Source: an uncultured Lachnospiraceae bacterium (GTDB taxonomy: Bacteria > Bacillota > Clostridia > Lachnospirales > Lachnospiraceae). Taken from it: DNA of 35,752 bases. Positions 6,759 to 14,509 of this stretch are shown here, in pieces. The DNA is taken from NCBI GenBank assembly GCA_945868435.1, contig CAMBLG010000020.1, positions 1 through 35,752 of the forward strand, written 5' to 3'. A model generated the notes under the pieces. That model was given only the letters and a program-made list of their open reading frames with translations. It searched no databases and was not told where the DNA came from. Within the stretch, counting starts at the first letter, position 1, and each line of letters begins with the position of its first letter. The position numbers and the translations under genes are program-made.

Positions 6759-6808
6759 GAGCAACTTGGGACCACATTTTTGCAACTTGGTCGGGTTGCT
6801 CTTTTTTT
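6759..6808 (+). terminator. Strong intrinsic terminator of LytTR-DUF3021 operon
   Basis: An outer stem GAGCAAC/GTTGCTC and inner stem GACCA/TGGTC are followed by seven T (6802-6808). This is a clean rho-independent terminator 6 nt after the DUF3021 stop. Confidence 0.9.
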
Positions 6809-7022
6809 ATGTCTAAAATCAGGATATGCAAACATTTGTAATATGTGTGGTTGTTGTAAAGCTGGATGTATGAATGCAGCCTGTTTTTCTATGCATTGTG
6901 CCACGAAGCATACGTAATCGTAAAGAATGAATGCGAACGTATATGTTTGAAGCGGTGTCACGATGTGATGCCGCTTTTTTGCTGATGTGGTGTGACAATT
7001 CAACCAACGCGAGGTGTAAAGG
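6809..7022. other. Intergenic gap holding a possible small RNA or Cys-rich peptide
   Basis: Between the operon terminator and the next terminator (6951-6980) lies about 140 nt with no ordinary gene. It contains a 24-codon plus-strand ORF at 6843-6917 with six cysteines (MCGCCKAGCMNAACFSMHCA...). It has no ribosome site. CATACG/CGTATATG repeats precede a good terminator, as would be seen in a small RNA gene. I see no clear promoter. Both readings remain speculative. Confidence 0.35.
6951..6980 (+). terminator. Intrinsic terminator in gap, possible end of a small RNA
   Basis: AGCGG pairs with CCGCT, extended inward through two wobble pairs and TCAC/GTGA, with GAT in the loop. Six T follow (6975-6980). 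It stands about 140 nt from any upstream stop codon, after another complete terminator, so it must serve some other transcript. Confidence 0.7.
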
Positions 7023-7136
7023 ATGGCAGAAAAAAATAAAGTATCGGAAACAGATTTTCAAAAGATTGAGCTGTGGGCATTGCTGGTCAAATCCTCCCTC
7101 ACATGCTATAATTGGTTCATTCCAACCGGAAAGTAA
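7023..7136 (+). CDS. Possible 37-aa small protein
   Basis: ATG 7023 follows GAGGTG and AAGG (7010-7022), a credible ribosome site. The product MAEKNKVSETDFQKIELWAL...FIPTGK has a charged front and a hydrophobic middle. The promoter assumed for the downstream methyltransferase lies inside it. It may be a real small protein, or the beginning of a gene of which the rest has been lost. I do not recognise it. Confidence 0.35.
   Translation: MAEKNKVSETDFQKIELWALLVKSSLTCYNWFIPTGK
7104..7112 (+). promoter_or_regulatory. Extended -10 promoter for rRNA methyltransferase
   Basis: TGC-TATAAT is a consensus extended -10, putting the start near 7119, 41 nt ahead of the methyltransferase ATG. No good -35 is present at 17 nt. 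Confidence 0.6.
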
Positions 7137-7159
7137 GCATAAGGAACGAGTGAACAATC

Positions 7160-7975
7160 ATGGCAAATATAATACCAATCACAAATTTTAATGCCCCCGA
7201 ACTGGATATCTATGCCCGGCTGTCGGAGGTACAGCTTCTGCGTTACCGGGAGCCGAAGCTTGGCATTTTTATCGCAGAAAGTCCCAAGGTCATTGACCGT
7301 GCTCTGGATGCGGGATACGAGCCGATTTCGTTTTTGATGGAGGAGAGGCATGTCGCGTCACAGGCAAAGGATTTGTTGGAGCGCTGTCCGGATGTGCCGG
7401 TATATGTGGCCAAGTTGGAGGTGTTAGTTCAGCTTACCGGTTTTCAGATGACGAGAGGGATGCTGTGTGCCATGTATCGGAAGCCCCTGCCGTCCGTGGA
7501 GGAGATATGCGAGAATGCGCGCAGGATTGTGGTGTTGGAGGATGTTGTCAACCCTACGAATGTGGGGGCGATTGTCCGCTCCGCAGCGGCGCTGAATATG
7601 GATGGGATTCTCTTTACCTCCGCCTGCAGCAATCCGTTGTATCGAAGAGCCATCCGTGTCAGCATGGGAACGGTGTTTCAGATTCCGTGGACCATCATGG
7701 AAGCAGCGGATTGGCCGGAGCGTGGAATGCAGACACTTCATGAACTGGGTTTTCGCACTGCGGCAATGGCGCTTCGGGAGGATTCGGTCAGCATTGACGA
7801 TCCGGCACTTTTTGCCGAGGAAAAGCTTGCAATTGTTTTAGGTACTGAGGGAGACGGGCTGGCAGCGCAGACCATCGCAGACTGCGATTACACCGTGCGG
7901 ATTCCCATGAGCCATGGGGTGGATTCCCTGAACGTAGCAGCGGCCAGTGCTGTGGCCTTCTGGCAGCTCGGTTGA
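7160..7975 (+). CDS. TrmH/SpoU-family RNA 2-prime-O-methyltransferase
   Basis: This 271-aa SPOUT methyltransferase uses S-adenosylmethionine to methylate a ribose of rRNA or tRNA. The N-terminal about 100 residues are the SpoU substrate-binding domain (VQLLRYREPKLGIFIAESPKVI). The C-terminal knot has motif 1 NPTNVGAIVRSAAAL, motif 2 LAIVLGTEGDGL and motif 3 VRIPMSHGVDSLNVAAA. These contain the Asn, Arg and Glu residues typical of the active site. Length and motifs fit the RlmB/TrmH-like group; which nucleotide is modified cannot be told. Its stop codon overlaps the -35 box of the following gene. Confidence 0.9.
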   Translation: MANIIPITNFNAPELDIYARLSEVQLLRYREPKLGIFIAESPKVIDRALDAGYEPISFLMEERHVASQAKDLLERCPDVPVYVAKLEVLVQLTGFQMTRGMLCAMYRKPLPSVEEICENARRIVVLEDVVNPTNVGAIVRSAAALNMDGILFTSACSNPLYRRAIRVSMGTVFQIPWTIMEAADWPERGMQTLHELGFRTAAMALREDSVSIDDPALFAEEKLAIVLGTEGDGLAAQTIADCDYTVRIPMSHGVDSLNVAAASAVAFWQLG

Positions 7976-8000
7976 CTTTTTTCATAGCTTTGCATATAAT
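7972..8000 (+). promoter_or_regulatory. Consensus sigma-A promoter of the NYN gene
   Basis: TTGACT and TATAAT are separated by exactly 17 nt, with the start near 8007. The -35 overlaps the methyltransferase stop codon, so the NYN gene is an independent unit. Confidence 0.8.
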
Positions 8001-8045
8001 GAACGAGACTTAAGTAAGAGTCCATATATGCGGAAGGAAAAGTTT

Positions 8046-8963
8046 ATGAATATATATGTAGTCGATTTTGAAAACGTAAATTCCCAAGGGCTGAATGGAA
8101 TCGATCGTCTGGACAGCACGGATCAGGTGATCATATTTTACAGCGAGAATGCGGATAGTATGACTTTTGATCTGCATGAACAGATCAACAAGTCCCGGGC
8201 GTACATCTACTTTCAGAAGGTAGATGTGGGAACGAAAAATGCGCTGGATTTCCAGTTGGCCACGTATCTTGGTTATATGATCTGCGAAAATGAAAAGGCG
8301 GACAAGCAGGTAACCTATTATCTGGTGTCGAAGGATCGCGGATACCTGAGTCTGATCAATTATTGGACCAAGCGGGATGTGGATATCGTGCTGGTGGGGT
8401 CCCTGAATCACAGTATGAAGCTGCGGAGACAGGAAGAGCAGCAGAGTGAGCAAGCGGATTTGTCCGTGGCGCAGTTGGAGGCAGATTCTTCTGATCCGGC
8501 ATGGGCAGATAATCATGTGTCTCAGAACAAGAATGAAAATATTACGTTGCAGGACAGCAACGACAATGGAAATCAGAAGGTGACATCTTCGGAATCGTCA
8601 AACAAAAAAGCCAATGCAGATAACCCGGCAGATTGTCTCCACGAAGCGGACGAAACAGAAAACGTACAGGCAAACGCCGGATCAGACAAGTCAGAAACCG
8701 ATTCCGGCAAGTCCACGTCGAAGCGCACACGAGGTCGAAGACGCAGCAAGTCAGAGCAACCGGCAGATATGGAACTGCGCATTCAGGTGGAGAAGGCAGT
8801 GCCGGACAAGGAAGTCGTGGATCTGGTCGTGAGCTACATTAAAAAATACAAGACCAAGCTCGGCATTAACAATGCACTTGCCAAGGAATTCAAGGACAGC
8901 AAGAAAGCCAGCGAAATCTATAAGGCCATTAAGCCTTTGATCGCGGACAAGAAGGGACAATAA
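8046..8963 (+). CDS. NYN/PIN-like nuclease-domain protein with basic linker
   Basis: This 305-aa protein starts at ATG 8046, 8 nt after GGAAGGA; an earlier in-frame Met (8028) has no ribosome site. Residues 1-125 form a PIN/NYN fold with the acidic metal-binding set: YVVDFENVNSQG, then VGTKNALDFQLATYLGY, then LVSKDRGYLSLI. The middle (about 130-235) is low-complexity, rich in Ser, Glu, Asn and Asp, and ends in an Arg/Lys block (KRTRGRRRSK). The last 60 residues form a separate helical module (KAVPDKEVVDLVVSYIKKYK). Family logic suggests an RNA-cleaving or RNA-binding protein in the cytoplasm; the target is unknown. The disordered charged linker and terminal domain are typical of RNP-associated proteins. 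Confidence 0.8.
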   Translation: MNIYVVDFENVNSQGLNGIDRLDSTDQVIIFYSENADSMTFDLHEQINKSRAYIYFQKVDVGTKNALDFQLATYLGYMICENEKADKQVTYYLVSKDRGYLSLINYWTKRDVDIVLVGSLNHSMKLRRQEEQQSEQADLSVAQLEADSSDPAWADNHVSQNKNENITLQDSNDNGNQKVTSSESSNKKANADNPADCLHEADETENVQANAGSDKSETDSGKSTSKRTRGRRRSKSEQPADMELRIQVEKAVPDKEVVDLVVSYIKKYKTKLGINNALAKEFKDSKKASEIYKAIKPLIADKKGQ

Positions 8964-8965
8964 AT

Positions 8966-9009
8966 AAAGTGTGCGGATACTCCCTATGACGGAGAACCGC
9001 ACACTTTTT
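8966..9009. terminator. Terminator shared by convergent NYN and AGCS genes
   Basis: A perfect 11-bp stem AAAGTGTGCGG/CCGCACACTTT spans 8966-8976 and 8997-9007, with a 20-nt loop. T residues follow on the plus strand. It lies between the two convergent genes and can serve both. Confidence 0.9.
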
Positions 9010-9037
9010 AAGTTTTATGTATCCGATATCATGAATG

Positions 9038-10423
9038 TCATTTTTTCAATGTTTTCTGATATGTTCGGATATCCTCCGCCACCTCGCCGCTCAACAGAAG
9101 CAGGCAGATCAGATTCGGGATGGCCATGAGGGCGTTGGCAATATCGGAGAAGCTCCATACCAGCTTTAAAGTCTGGGTGCAGCCGATATACACCACAATG
9201 GAGAAAGCTATGCGATAGATCATATTGTAGCGGTGTGTGCCCATAAGATATTCCCATGCCTTTTCCCCCTGATATTCCCAACCGAGAATGGTGGAAAAAG
9301 CGAACAATGTGATGCCGATTGACACGAGCCATGCGCCGGGAGTGCCCAGAACGGTCTTGAAGGCCTCAATTGTCAGGGCAGATCCCTCAATCAGTTCGCC
9401 GGAAGCATCGGTCATGCCGAGGACTCCGGAGCTTGCGATGGCGAGACCGGTAATCGTGCAGACAACGATGGTATCCCAGAAGGTTCCGGTCATGTTGATA
9501 TAGCCCTGCTGTACAGGACTGTCGGTGCTTGCAGCAGATGCGGAGATTGCCGCAGAACCCATGCCGGCCTCATTGCTGAACACGCCTCTGGCTACGCCAA
9601 AACGCATGGCGTTCATCATGGATGCCACGATCGTTCCACACATACCGCCGCCTATGGCTTTTACGGAGAATGCCATCTGAAAGATCATAGAAAGACCGGC
9701 CGGAAGATTCCGCAGATTGCCGAAGATTACAATCAGGCCGCAGAGCATGTAAAACAGCGCCATAACAGGAACCACAACGGAGGATACGGAAGAGATTGTC
9801 TTGATGCCTCCGATGATGATGATCAAAACCAGAATCGAGATGATAACGCCGGTCGCCTCTACCGGAACGTGAAAGGTCGCCTGCAGCGCGGAGGAGATGG
9901 AATTCCCCTGAGTCATGTTGCCGATTCCGAAGGAGGCAATGGTTGCAAAGAACGCAAACAGCCAGCCCATGACGGCACCGAGCTTTTTATGCTTCAGGGC
10001 GTTCCGCATCGTGTACATGGGACCGCCGCACATCTCGCCTTTTTCGTTGATCTCGCGGTATTTGACTGCCAGCATACATTCGCTGAATTTAGAGGACAGT
10101 CCGAAGGCTGCGGAAATCCACATCCAGACCAGAGCGCCGGGCCCCCCGGATACCATGGCGGTGGCAACACCTACGATATTGCCGGTGCCGATGGTTGCGG
10201 CCAGCGCTGTTGTTAAGGCGGAGAAGGATGACACATCGCCGTCGCCTTTGGTGGAGCGTGCCTCCTTGCTAAAGGTGCTTCTGATGGCGTGGCCGAGGTT
10301 TCGCCATGTGAGAAAACGCGTGCGGACAGTCAGAATGATACCGGTTCCAACCATAAGTACCAGCATCGCCGGTCCCCACACGAAGTCATCAATTTTCTGA
10401 ATTAACTCACTAAATTCTTTCAT
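9038..10423 (-). CDS. AGCS family amino acid:sodium symporter
   Basis: This 461-aa polytopic inner-membrane transporter imports alanine or glycine (some members glutamine) with sodium. The start MKEFSELIQKIDDFVWGP is the typical AGCS N-terminus. The signature TIGTGNIVGVATAMVSGGPG, the later GGGMCGTIVASMMNAMRFG and VFSNEAGMGSAAISASAA are all present, as are about ten hydrophobic spans. Length is normal for the family (450-490 aa). It is transcribed alone on the minus strand from an extended -10 promoter at 10458-10466 and ends at the shared terminator. Substrate among small neutral amino acids cannot be resolved. Confidence 0.95.
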   Translation of the reverse strand: MKEFSELIQKIDDFVWGPAMLVLMVGTGIILTVRTRFLTWRNLGHAIRSTFSKEARSTKGDGDVSSFSALTTALAATIGTGNIVGVATAMVSGGPGALVWMWISAAFGLSSKFSECMLAVKYREINEKGEMCGGPMYTMRNALKHKKLGAVMGWLFAFFATIASFGIGNMTQGNSISSALQATFHVPVEATGVIISILVLIIIIGGIKTISSVSSVVVPVMALFYMLCGLIVIFGNLRNLPAGLSMIFQMAFSVKAIGGGMCGTIVASMMNAMRFGVARGVFSNEAGMGSAAISASAASTDSPVQQGYINMTGTFWDTIVVCTITGLAIASSGVLGMTDASGELIEGSALTIEAFKTVLGTPGAWLVSIGITLFAFSTILGWEYQGEKAWEYLMGTHRYNMIYRIAFSIVVYIGCTQTLKLVWSFSDIANALMAIPNLICLLLLSGEVAEDIRTYQKTLKK

Positions 10424-10457
10424 ATAAATTGGTACTCTCTTTCCTGCATTTCAATTC

Positions 10458-10466
10458 ATTATAGCA
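10458..10466 (-). promoter_or_regulatory. Extended -10 promoter of the AGCS gene
   Basis: On the minus strand TGC-TATAAT lies 35-43 nt upstream of the ATG, with AGGAAAGAG between them as ribosome site. No strong -35 is present. Confidence 0.6.
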
Positions 10467-10556
10467 GAATATCGTAAAATAAGACCACCCTTTTGATGGA
10501 TTTTAAGAAAAAATATCCAACCAATCTTTGATAACTCTTTTTTTATAGGCTGGATA

Positions 10557-10566
10557 ATGGTATAAT
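10557..10566 (+). promoter_or_regulatory. Extended -10 promoter of the Nudix operon
   Basis: TGG-TATAAT stands 31 nt before the Nudix start, with an AGGAGGAG ribosome site in between. The nearest TTGATA is too far upstream (27 nt) to be a normal -35. Confidence 0.55.
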
Positions 10567-10596
10567 GATTCCAGTTTACACAACAGGAGGAGTCAT

Positions 10597-11109
10597 ATGC
10601 GAACACTTCTGATATTTGACAGAAACGATTATAGTTCGGACATGCCGGTGCGTGAAAAATATTCCACACGGGCAGTCATCGTGAGGGATGGCAGGATCGC
10701 CACGCAGCATGGAGCGGCCGGAGATTACAAGCTTCTCGGCGGCGGCGTGGAGCCGGGGGAGGAATACCGGATGGCACTTTGCCGTGAGGTCCAGGAGGAG
10801 TCGGGGCTTATCGTCATACCGGAGAGTATCCGGGAACTGGGAATGATCACGGAGCGGCGACGGGATATCTTTAAGCCGGAAGAAGTGTATGTGTGCCACT
10901 CCCTTTTTTACATATGCGATGTGAAGGATGAGATGACAGCAGCACATATGACGGAAAGCGAGATCGCCAAGGGCTATCATCTGGCGTGGGCGACACCCCA
11001 GGAGATTCTTGACGGTAATGCCGCTTTTTGTGAAAGTCAGCCCTGGATATACCGGGATACGGAATTCATTAAGTGGTTGCTGACGACAGATAAAAAATAC
11101 ATAGTTTGA
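10597..11109 (+). CDS. Nudix hydrolase
   Basis: This 170-aa protein hydrolyses a nucleoside diphosphate linked to some other moiety. The Nudix box at residues 48-71, GGGVEPGEEYRMALCREVQEESG, matches G-x5-E-x7-R-E-x2-E-E-x-G. AGGAGGAG precedes the ATG. The C-terminal segment (WATPQEILDGN... then WIYRDTEFIKWLL) is the usual end helix. The substrate is not predictable. It is the first gene of a co-directional group with the SseB-like, DUF308 and exonuclease genes. Spacing to the next gene is 21 nt, so it is likely co-transcribed. Confidence 0.92.
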   Translation: MRTLLIFDRNDYSSDMPVREKYSTRAVIVRDGRIATQHGAAGDYKLLGGGVEPGEEYRMALCREVQEESGLIVIPESIRELGMITERRRDIFKPEEVYVCHSLFYICDVKDEMTAAHMTESEIAKGYHLAWATPQEILDGNAAFCESQPWIYRDTEFIKWLLTTDKKYIV

Positions 11110-11130
11110 ATCATATAGGAGACAAGTACA

Positions 11131-12096
11131 ATGATTGACAAGAAGAAATTGAATGACGCAATGAAGGGAAAGAAGACTCCGACTCAGCCGACGGACCCGA
11201 ATATGACCCTCGAGGTGCAGAATCCTGAGGTGGAAGAGCTGATGAAGAACTATGCACAGGAGAAGACACCGGAGCATTTGAATCAGCTCATCGAAAAATT
11301 GAGACAGTCCCGTATGCTTGTTCCGGCGAACCTGAACGACAAAAAGCAGCCGGTACCATGCCTGATCAAGAGTCCGACCGGAGAATTGTTCCTCCCAATT
11401 TACACAAGCAAGCAGCAGATTCCCAAGGAACCGAAGAGCGCGGCTGTCATCAATATGCCGTTTCTCGTTCTCAATAAGCTGGCTGCAAAGCCGGAGAATA
11501 AGGCGGCGGGCATTGTGATCAATCCGTTTTCCGATAATCTGTTGTTTAAGGCTCCGCTGGTGCAGAAGATTGAGGAGGTAGAGGCAATGCGTGCCAATGC
11601 CCCCAAGACGAAGACTATGCAGCTCACACCGGAACAATATGTGCTGTTTGAGCGCAGGCAGTTCGAGTTTGGTTTTCTGCCGAAGCGCTTTTTCGAGCAG
11701 GGAATGACCATGCTTGAAGAGTTGTGTGAGAAGAAAGAAGAATACATAGATGCGCTGTTCGAGGAGTCCTATCAGCAGAAGCGGATGTATCCGTATCTGC
11801 CGGAAGATTTCTCAGTCATGGTCATGAACATTTCCGAAGAATTGCTTTTGGTGCGGGTGGATTTCCCGAATCGTGATATGGGCGTTCCTTCTTGCTGGCG
11901 CGTGTATATGGCCTGGAACAGGGATGCAGACAAGGGCAGATACTTTACCATTGAGAAGACGAAGGAAAATGGCGTCAGTCTGCTGGGGGAGATTGGCAAA
12001 GACTGGAAGCATGTGGATCACGGACAGTCACCGGTGGAGGGCGCAGAGCTCCAGAGGGTGCTGGATTTGATACATGATGCCGAAGCCAATTGCTAG
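11131..12096 (+). CDS. SseB-family protein
   Basis: This 321-aa soluble protein starts behind ATAGGAGA. The N-terminal half (about residues 45-155) resembles the SseB N-terminal domain: a helix, then strands around VPCLIKSPTGELFLPIYTSKQQIP, and later VLNKLAAKPENKAAGIVINPFS. The second half (170-315) is the SseB C-terminal domain, with VMVMNISEELLLVRVDF. Despite the name, chromosomal SseB-like proteins of Clostridia are not secretion effectors and have no settled function. It is co-transcribed with the Nudix gene before it and the DUF308 gene after it (23 nt gap). Confidence 0.8.
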   Translation: MIDKKKLNDAMKGKKTPTQPTDPNMTLEVQNPEVEELMKNYAQEKTPEHLNQLIEKLRQSRMLVPANLNDKKQPVPCLIKSPTGELFLPIYTSKQQIPKEPKSAAVINMPFLVLNKLAAKPENKAAGIVINPFSDNLLFKAPLVQKIEEVEAMRANAPKTKTMQLTPEQYVLFERRQFEFGFLPKRFFEQGMTMLEELCEKKEEYIDALFEESYQQKRMYPYLPEDFSVMVMNISEELLLVRVDFPNRDMGVPSCWRVYMAWNRDADKGRYFTIEKTKENGVSLLGEIGKDWKHVDHGQSPVEGAELQRVLDLIHDAEANC

Positions 12097-12119
12097 ACGT
12101 ATAGAATGGAGGAACTGCG

Positions 12120-12704
12120 ATGAAGGAATTTTTGAAACAGATTAAGGCAGACTATCTGCTTTCATCGATCTTATGCATTTTACTTGGCGTGGTGTTCATC
12201 ATATGGAAGGATGGCGTACTCGGTGTGATGGGAAGTATGTTTGCCATCCTGCTCATTATCATCGGTGTGGTTTATCTGGGGAGCTTTTTCCTGAATCTGG
12301 TTACGAACGGCGTGTCGGTCCTGATGGGCATCATCATTCTGGCGGTGGGCATATGGTTTTTGATTGAGCCATCGGTCATTGTCAGCCTGATTCCGATTGT
12401 CATCGGGGTGGTGCTTTTGTTCCATGGAATCCGTGCACTGAAAGAGACACTTGAGGCAAAAAAGTACGGATTTTCTTCCTGGGGAGTAAATCTTGTGTTA
12501 GCGCTTCTGGGTATCGTTTTTGGCATTATCTGCATCTTTGATGCCTTTGGTGTGATGGAAAAGGCAATCATGCTTGTAGGTATCATTTTGGTATTTAACG
12601 GTATTTCCAATATCTGGATCGCCGGAACGGCAACCCATGCGGCAAAGGATTATGCGCGCAAAAACGAGACGGTGGATGTGGAATTTGTGGATGAAGAAAA
12701 ATGA
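12120..12704 (+). CDS. DUF308/HdeD-like membrane protein
   Basis: This 194-aa protein has six hydrophobic spans arranged as three similar pairs, of the HdeD/DUF308 type: ILCILLGVVFIIWKDG, MFAILLIIIGVVYLG, LMGIIILAVGIWFLI, IPIVIGVVLLFHGI, LVLALLGIVFGIICIF and IMLVGIILVFNGI. The C-terminal tail is acidic (ETVDVEFVDEEK). GGAGGAACTGCG precedes the ATG. HdeD of E. coli is linked to acid resistance, but the role of Firmicutes members is unknown. The next gene begins inside its stop codon (ATGA), so translation is coupled. Confidence 0.85.
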   Translation: MKEFLKQIKADYLLSSILCILLGVVFIIWKDGVLGVMGSMFAILLIIIGVVYLGSFFLNLVTNGVSVLMGIIILAVGIWFLIEPSVIVSLIPIVIGVVLLFHGIRALKETLEAKKYGFSSWGVNLVLALLGIVFGIICIFDAFGVMEKAIMLVGIILVFNGISNIWIAGTATHAAKDYARKNETVDVEFVDEEK

Positions 12705-12931
12705 GACAGATGGAATTTAAGATGGAGCGGCCGGGCCTCACAAAGGTGGGGGACCGGCTGAAAATTACGGAAGGAAAGCTTCCGACTTCCTATTATTACA
12801 CAATTGAACATGCCATTGCCATGTCCGGAAACTATGCGGTCAGTGAGCGCTTAAAAAGCAGGGAAGGCGTGGTTGTGGACGTAAAGGAGACGGAAAAGGG
12901 ATATTTCGTGACAATGGAGTTTGATGAATAG
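12701..12931 (+). CDS. Conserved-looking 76-aa hypothetical protein
   Basis: The ATG overlaps the preceding TGA stop. The product MRQMEFKMERPGLTKVGDRL... has an alternating strand pattern: KITEGKLPTSYYYTIEH, then a helix, then REGVVVDVKETEKGYFVTMEFDE, which looks like a small beta-barrel end. No motif is recognised. Tight packing in the operon and good codon use support it as real. It overlaps the next gene by a few bases. Confidence 0.75.
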   Translation: MRQMEFKMERPGLTKVGDRLKITEGKLPTSYYYTIEHAIAMSGNYAVSERLKSREGVVVDVKETEKGYFVTMEFDE

Positions 12932-13661
12932 CAGGATGATCAGAGTGAGAGATTATACGGTCCTTGATCTGGAGATGACAGGACTTTCTGCCAAGACAGA
13001 CAAAATTATAGAAATCGGTGCCATAAAGGTGCGGGATGGACGGGTGACGGACACGTATGGGACTCTGGTGAACTCCGGGCAGCCGGTGCCGGAGCGGATA
13101 AGGGAACTGACGGGAATCACAGGGGAGATGGCCGCGGCCGGGGAATCGGAGGATGAGGCAGTGGAATTTCTGCTGGACTTTATCGGGGAGGATGTCATTG
13201 TAGGCCATAATGTCCGGTTTGATTACAGCTTTTTGAAGCAGTGGGCGGTCAATCACAAACGCCCCTTGCAGATGTATGCCTGTGATACCCTTCGTATGGC
13301 GAGGGGACTTCTTCCGCCGGAACAGCCCAAGAAGCTGGAATGTCTGTGTGAGTATTTTCAGATTCATAGGGAGAATGCTCATCGGGCACTGGATGATGCC
13401 ATGGAGACACAGCTTATTTATGAACTTCTGGCGGATATGGCGGAGAAAAAGGCGCAGAACCTCTTACAGCCGGTGGAACTGGTGTATAAGGCCAAGAGGC
13501 AGACTCCCGCTACGGCCCATCAGATTGAGCGCCTTAGAGAACTGCGGGAGAAGTATCACATTACGGATGAGATATGCTGGGAGACATTGACCAGAAGTGA
13601 GGCCTCCCGTTTGCAGGATCGGTATAAAGCGACCTATCAGGCAGGAGCGGACATCTCCTGA
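12924..13661 (+). CDS. DEDDh 3-prime-5-prime exonuclease (DnaQ/PolC epsilon-like)
   Basis: This 245-aa exonuclease has Exo I DLEMTGL (Asp15, Glu17 from ATG 12924), Exo II HNVRFDYSFLK and Exo III HRALDDA, so all DEDDh catalytic residues are present. GGAG (12916-12919) precedes the ATG; alternative starts are TTG 12921 and ATG 12936. After the nuclease domain (residues about 1-170) comes a 60-aa tail, TPATAHQIERLRELREKYHI... SEASRLQDRY. It resembles a small helical domain found at the ends of some DnaQ-like proteins, perhaps for nucleic-acid binding. It is probably a stand-alone proofreading or RNA/DNA trimming enzyme. It converges on the next gene; stop codons are close together. Confidence 0.9.
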   Translation: MNSRMIRVRDYTVLDLEMTGLSAKTDKIIEIGAIKVRDGRVTDTYGTLVNSGQPVPERIRELTGITGEMAAAGESEDEAVEFLLDFIGEDVIVGHNVRFDYSFLKQWAVNHKRPLQMYACDTLRMARGLLPPEQPKKLECLCEYFQIHRENAHRALDDAMETQLIYELLADMAEKKAQNLLQPVELVYKAKRQTPATAHQIERLRELREKYHITDEICWETLTRSEASRLQDRYKATYQAGADIS

Positions 13662-14230
13662 AGCTTCTGTACGATGATGGAACCGGAGATAGAGTCGATG
13701 GATTTGGCCTGTTCCATCAGTTCCTGAACCTTGTCGGAATTACCGTTTTGGATATACTGTTCTGCCAACAGAGAATAGATCGGGCTTGAATCCGCATGCT
13801 GCGCGACCGCCAGTTCCAACAGTGCGATGGCGCTGTCTTTTTGGCCGGCATCGATCAGTTCTTGGGCGTATACCGGGACAAGAGCAATGTATCTGGTAAA
13901 ATTTTCTTCATATTCGCTGAGCTCTTCCAGATTGGCAACTCCATATTTCAATTTCAGGTCTGTGTTGGTCTGGTTGATGAGGTTGAGCATTTTTTTAGAG
14001 GAGAGTTCGACCAATTCCTGTTCTGCATCTGTGTGAAGATTCTGTGGAATCATATCGGAAGGTATTGTAATATAATCCAGTTTTGTGATATCCTGCTTGC
14101 GAGTGTTATTGGCGGCAAGCTCCCGATCCCAGAACTTGCGGTCCACCTCCTCCTGTGAACGGCGCTGCTTGCGCAGGGAGATGTTCAGCACGATGATAAA
14201 GATGAGAAACACGGTAAAACATGGCAACAT
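13637..14230 (-). CDS. Membrane-anchored TPR-like protein
   Basis: This 197-aa protein uses the start ATG 14230 (MLPCFTVFLIFIIVLNISL), which has GAAAGG 8 nt upstream. The longer frame to 14407 would have no ribosome site and would cover an opposing small gene. One N-terminal membrane anchor (residues 3-20) is followed by a charged linker (RKQRRSQEEVDRKFWDREL). Then comes a helical region with TPR-like repeats in its last 70 residues (AQELIDAGQKDSAIALLELAV, then SLLAEQYIQNGNSDKVQEL). It probably scaffolds other proteins at the inner membrane face. A possible -10 TATAAT lies at 14286-14291 on the minus strand. No enzyme motif. Confidence 0.8.
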   Translation of the reverse strand: MLPCFTVFLIFIIVLNISLRKQRRSQEEVDRKFWDRELAANNTRKQDITKLDYITIPSDMIPQNLHTDAEQELVELSSKKMLNLINQTNTDLKLKYGVANLEELSEYEENFTRYIALVPVYAQELIDAGQKDSAIALLELAVAQHADSSPIYSLLAEQYIQNGNSDKVQELMEQAKSIDSISGSIIVQKLQEMSAPA

Positions 14231-14318
14231 AAAAACAACCTTTCTATCATAAATAAAATGAACAAGTAATCGAAATAGTAATTCTATTATAACGGATTTT
14301 GTCAAAGAGGTGAATAGT

Positions 14319-14426
14319 ATGTATAATTTTAATGGCTCAAAAAAGAAAAAGCAATTGCTGGCAGGGATAGCTCTGGTTTTGATAGCGGCGATGATAATTA
14401 CAAGCATTGTGGCGGCTTTCTTGTAA
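14319..14426 (+). CDS. 35-aa single-span membrane peptide
   Basis: ATG 14319 follows AGAGGTG (14306-14312). The product MYNFNGSKKKKQLLAGIALV... has a basic front and one 22-residue transmembrane helix ending AAFL. Its layout is like small DUF4044-type proteins of Clostridia. Divergent to the TPR-like membrane gene, the two starts are 89 nt apart. The clear ribosome site and ideal topology suggest a real small protein. Function unknown. Confidence 0.6.
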   Translation: MYNFNGSKKKKQLLAGIALVLIAAMIITSIVAAFL

Positions 14427-14434
14427 TTTCAGGC

Positions 14435-14462
14435 TTGAAAATGTGAAGCTTTATGTTAAAAT
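14435..14462 (+). promoter_or_regulatory. Promoter of the VanW-domain gene
   Basis: TTGAAA and TAAAAT are separated by 16 nt, about 48 nt before the start codon at 14510. Confidence 0.5.
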
Positions 14463-14509
14463 AAGAAGTCAGATATATGTGGACATATAGTTAAGAGGAT
14501 ATTATATTT

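Noticed and set aside
14231..14407. Longer N-terminus of the TPR-like protein
   Set aside because: No ribosome site, hydrophobic nonsense-like residues, overlaps an opposing small gene with a good ribosome site.
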